Of a stretch of DNA of 64,000 nucleotides, positions 62,902 to 64,000 are shown one piece after another. Under the pieces are notes generated by a model that saw only the letters and a program-made list of their open reading frames with translations, had not been told where the DNA came from and made no database searches. Origin of the DNA: CAYUQT01 sp964446835 (lineage in GTDB: Bacteria; Planctomycetota; Phycisphaerae; UBA1845; JAFGLZ01); NCBI GenBank assembly GCA_964446835.1, contig CAYUQT010000002.1, positions 62,001-126,000 of the forward strand, given 5' to 3'. A program made the position numbers and the translations under genes. How positions within the stretch are numbered: position 1 is the stretch's first letter; each line of letters opens with the position of its first letter.

Positions 62902-63963
62902 TCAGGCGTCCAGAACCGTCACATCCGCCGGGTCGAACCACCACTCAATTTCACCCGTCGGGTCGATCTTCGGGTTTATTTCAGTCACCTTGAATCCCAC
63001 CTCACCGCCCAGATGAACCTGGTGCTGAGCGATTTCTCCCAGATAGACCGTCTCCACGATCCGCCCCCGGAAGACATTAACCGACCGATTGCCACCATCA
63101 GCCGGCCGGATGCTTTCCGGACGGATCGAGACGATCACCCGGTCGCCCTGCTTCCAGCATCCGGGCCCCCCCCGCGCATCCACCATCCCCAGTCTCGATC
63201 GGATCCGTACCGACACATCATCGACCTCGACCACTTCCCCATCGAGAACATTCGTCTCGCCCAGGAAGTCGGCCACAAAGCGGTTGAGCGGCCGGTTGTA
63301 AAGCTCCTGAGGCCGCCCCACCTGCTCGACGCGACCGTCCTTCATCACGGCAATGCGATCGGCGATCGACAGGGCCTCCTTCTGGTCGTGGGTCACATAG
63401 ATCGCCGTCAGTCCGGCTCGCTTGCAGATGGCGCGGATCTCTACGCGCATCTCCAGCCGGAGTTTAGCGTCGAGATTGCTCAGCGGCTCGTCGAGAAGCA
63501 CACACTGGGGCTCGATAACCAGGGCGCGAGCCAGGGCAATACGCTGCTGCTGTCCCCCCGACAGCTCATTCGGTTTCCGTGACACGTAGGCCGACATCTG
63601 AACCGTGTCCAGGGCTTCGGCGACGCGACGCTGCCGTTCGGCACGGGCAACGCTGCGAACCTTCAACCCGAAGGCGACGTTCTCGCCGACGGACATGTGC
63701 GGCCACAGGGCATAATTCTGAAACACCATCCCCGTGTTCCTCCGGTGGGGTGCCACCTCGGTCACATCATTCCCACCGAAGAGAATCCGGCCCGCGTCGG
63801 GATGCCAGAACCCGGCTATGCAGCGCAACAACGTCGTCTTTCCGCAACCGCTCGGCCCCAGTAGAAAGAAGAGTTCTCCGGCCTTGATCTGCAGCGACAC
63901 GGCATCGACCGCGGTGCAGTCATTGAAGCGTTTGGTCACACTTTCCAATACGACGTCAATCAC
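62902..63963 (-). CDS. ABC transporter ATP-binding protein (FbpC/PotA-like)
   Basis: A 353-residue ATPase. Walker A GPSGCGKTTLL, signature LSGGQQQRIALARAL, Walker B VLLDEPLSNLDAKLR and the switch His in IYVTHDQKEAL are all present. After the ATPase core (to about 235) a C-terminal TOBE-like domain (FRGRIVETVYLGEIAQHQVHL) is typical of the MalK/PotA/FbpC subgroup. The start is GTG at 63961-63963, with GGTGGG about five bases upstream; a TTG six codons earlier is possible. First gene of the three-gene importer unit: ATPase, binding protein, permease. Confidence 0.9.
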   Translation of the reverse strand: MIDVVLESVTKRFNDCTAVDAVSLQIKAGELFFLLGPSGCGKTTLLRCIAGFWHPDAGRILFGGNDVTEVAPHRRNTGMVFQNYALWPHMSVGENVAFGLKVRSVARAERQRRVAEALDTVQMSAYVSRKPNELSGGQQQRIALARALVIEPQCVLLDEPLSNLDAKLRLEMRVEIRAICKRAGLTAIYVTHDQKEALSIADRIAVMKDGRVEQVGRPQELYNRPLNRFVADFLGETNVLDGEVVEVDDVSVRIRSRLGMVDARGGPGCWKQGDRVIVSIRPESIRPADGGNRSVNVFRGRIVETVYLGEIAQHQVHLGGEVGFKVTEINPKIDPTGEIEWWFDPADVTVLDA

Positions 63964-64000
63964 GGGTACCCACCGCCACAACTGGACAGGAAGAACATCG

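Noticed and set aside
61966..63582. A 538-residue plus-strand open frame opposite the ABC importer genes.
   Set aside because: Lies over genes with Walker and EAA motifs; no independent motif or ribosome binding site.

Overview
The window looks like a chromosomal segment of an anaerobic or fermentative member of the Planctomycetota, probably class Phycisphaerae. This is an inference from four things: a PEP-CTERM surface protein, many Tat-type (twin-arginine) signals on secreted sugar-handling enzymes, a set of secreted carbohydrate-active proteins (GH116-like, DUF4838, six-hairpin), and a rex-hydCBA [FeFe]-hydrogenase operon. Base composition is GC-rich. Many genes have AGGAGG-like ribosome binding sites and several use GTG or TTG starts. 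There is no phage, insertion sequence or CRISPR array.

Left part (1-8.3 kb): a PEP-CTERM protein and a sodium:solute symporter on the minus strand, then a plus-strand run of a four-PDZ lipoprotein, a metzincin-type lipoprotein protease and an NHL beta-propeller protein, then a minus-strand secreted beta-propeller with a C-terminal membrane tail. These are envelope and surface functions.

Centre of interest (8.7-19.2 kb): one tightly packed plus-strand operon. A strong sigma-70-like promoter with a palindrome just downstream drives rex, hydC, hydB and hydA (the NAD(H)- and ferredoxin-linked trimeric [FeFe] hydrogenase), a second hydrogenase-like protein with an altered H-cluster pocket plus a PAS domain (HydS type, probably an H2 or redox sensor), a SpoIIE/PP2C-type phosphatase, malate dehydrogenase and a Tat-exported Gfo/Idh/MocA protein. 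Genes from hydC to the phosphatase overlap or nearly abut, so sensing (Rex, HydS), signalling (phosphatase) and catalysis (HydABC) should be made together. The rex frame runs 143 bases into hydC.

19-31 kb (minus strand): a sugar isomerase-like protein, rlmN, then small unrecognised proteins (a membrane protein, an Arg-rich repeat protein, a protein with a polyacidic tail, a secretin-N/STN-like protein), and a cluster of a TolB-like propeller, a one-TM protein, a HEAT-repeat protein and a 923-residue secreted protein of unknown function.

31-41 kb: amidohydrolase and DegT-type aminotransferase, divergent from a uroporphyrinogen-decarboxylase-family protein; a pair of paralogous DUF2092-like envelope proteins; a decayed hybrid histidine kinase containing a perfect 19-bp inverted repeat; a C45-type NTN hydrolase and a GPH sugar transporter.

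41-48 kb (minus): DUF2254 membrane protein, beta-carbonic anhydrase, a small membrane protein and a large MscS/MscK-type channel, then a 39-residue lipoprotein gene and tRNA-Ser(CGA) with a clear promoter.

48-64 kb: a zinc alcohol dehydrogenase, then a long minus-strand block for carbohydrate and glycolate catabolism: six-hairpin glycosidase-like protein, Tat-exported isomerase, GlcF and GlcE (no GlcD in the window), GH116-like glucosidase, DUF4838 protein, and a three-gene iron(III)-type ABC importer (permease, binding protein, ATPase).
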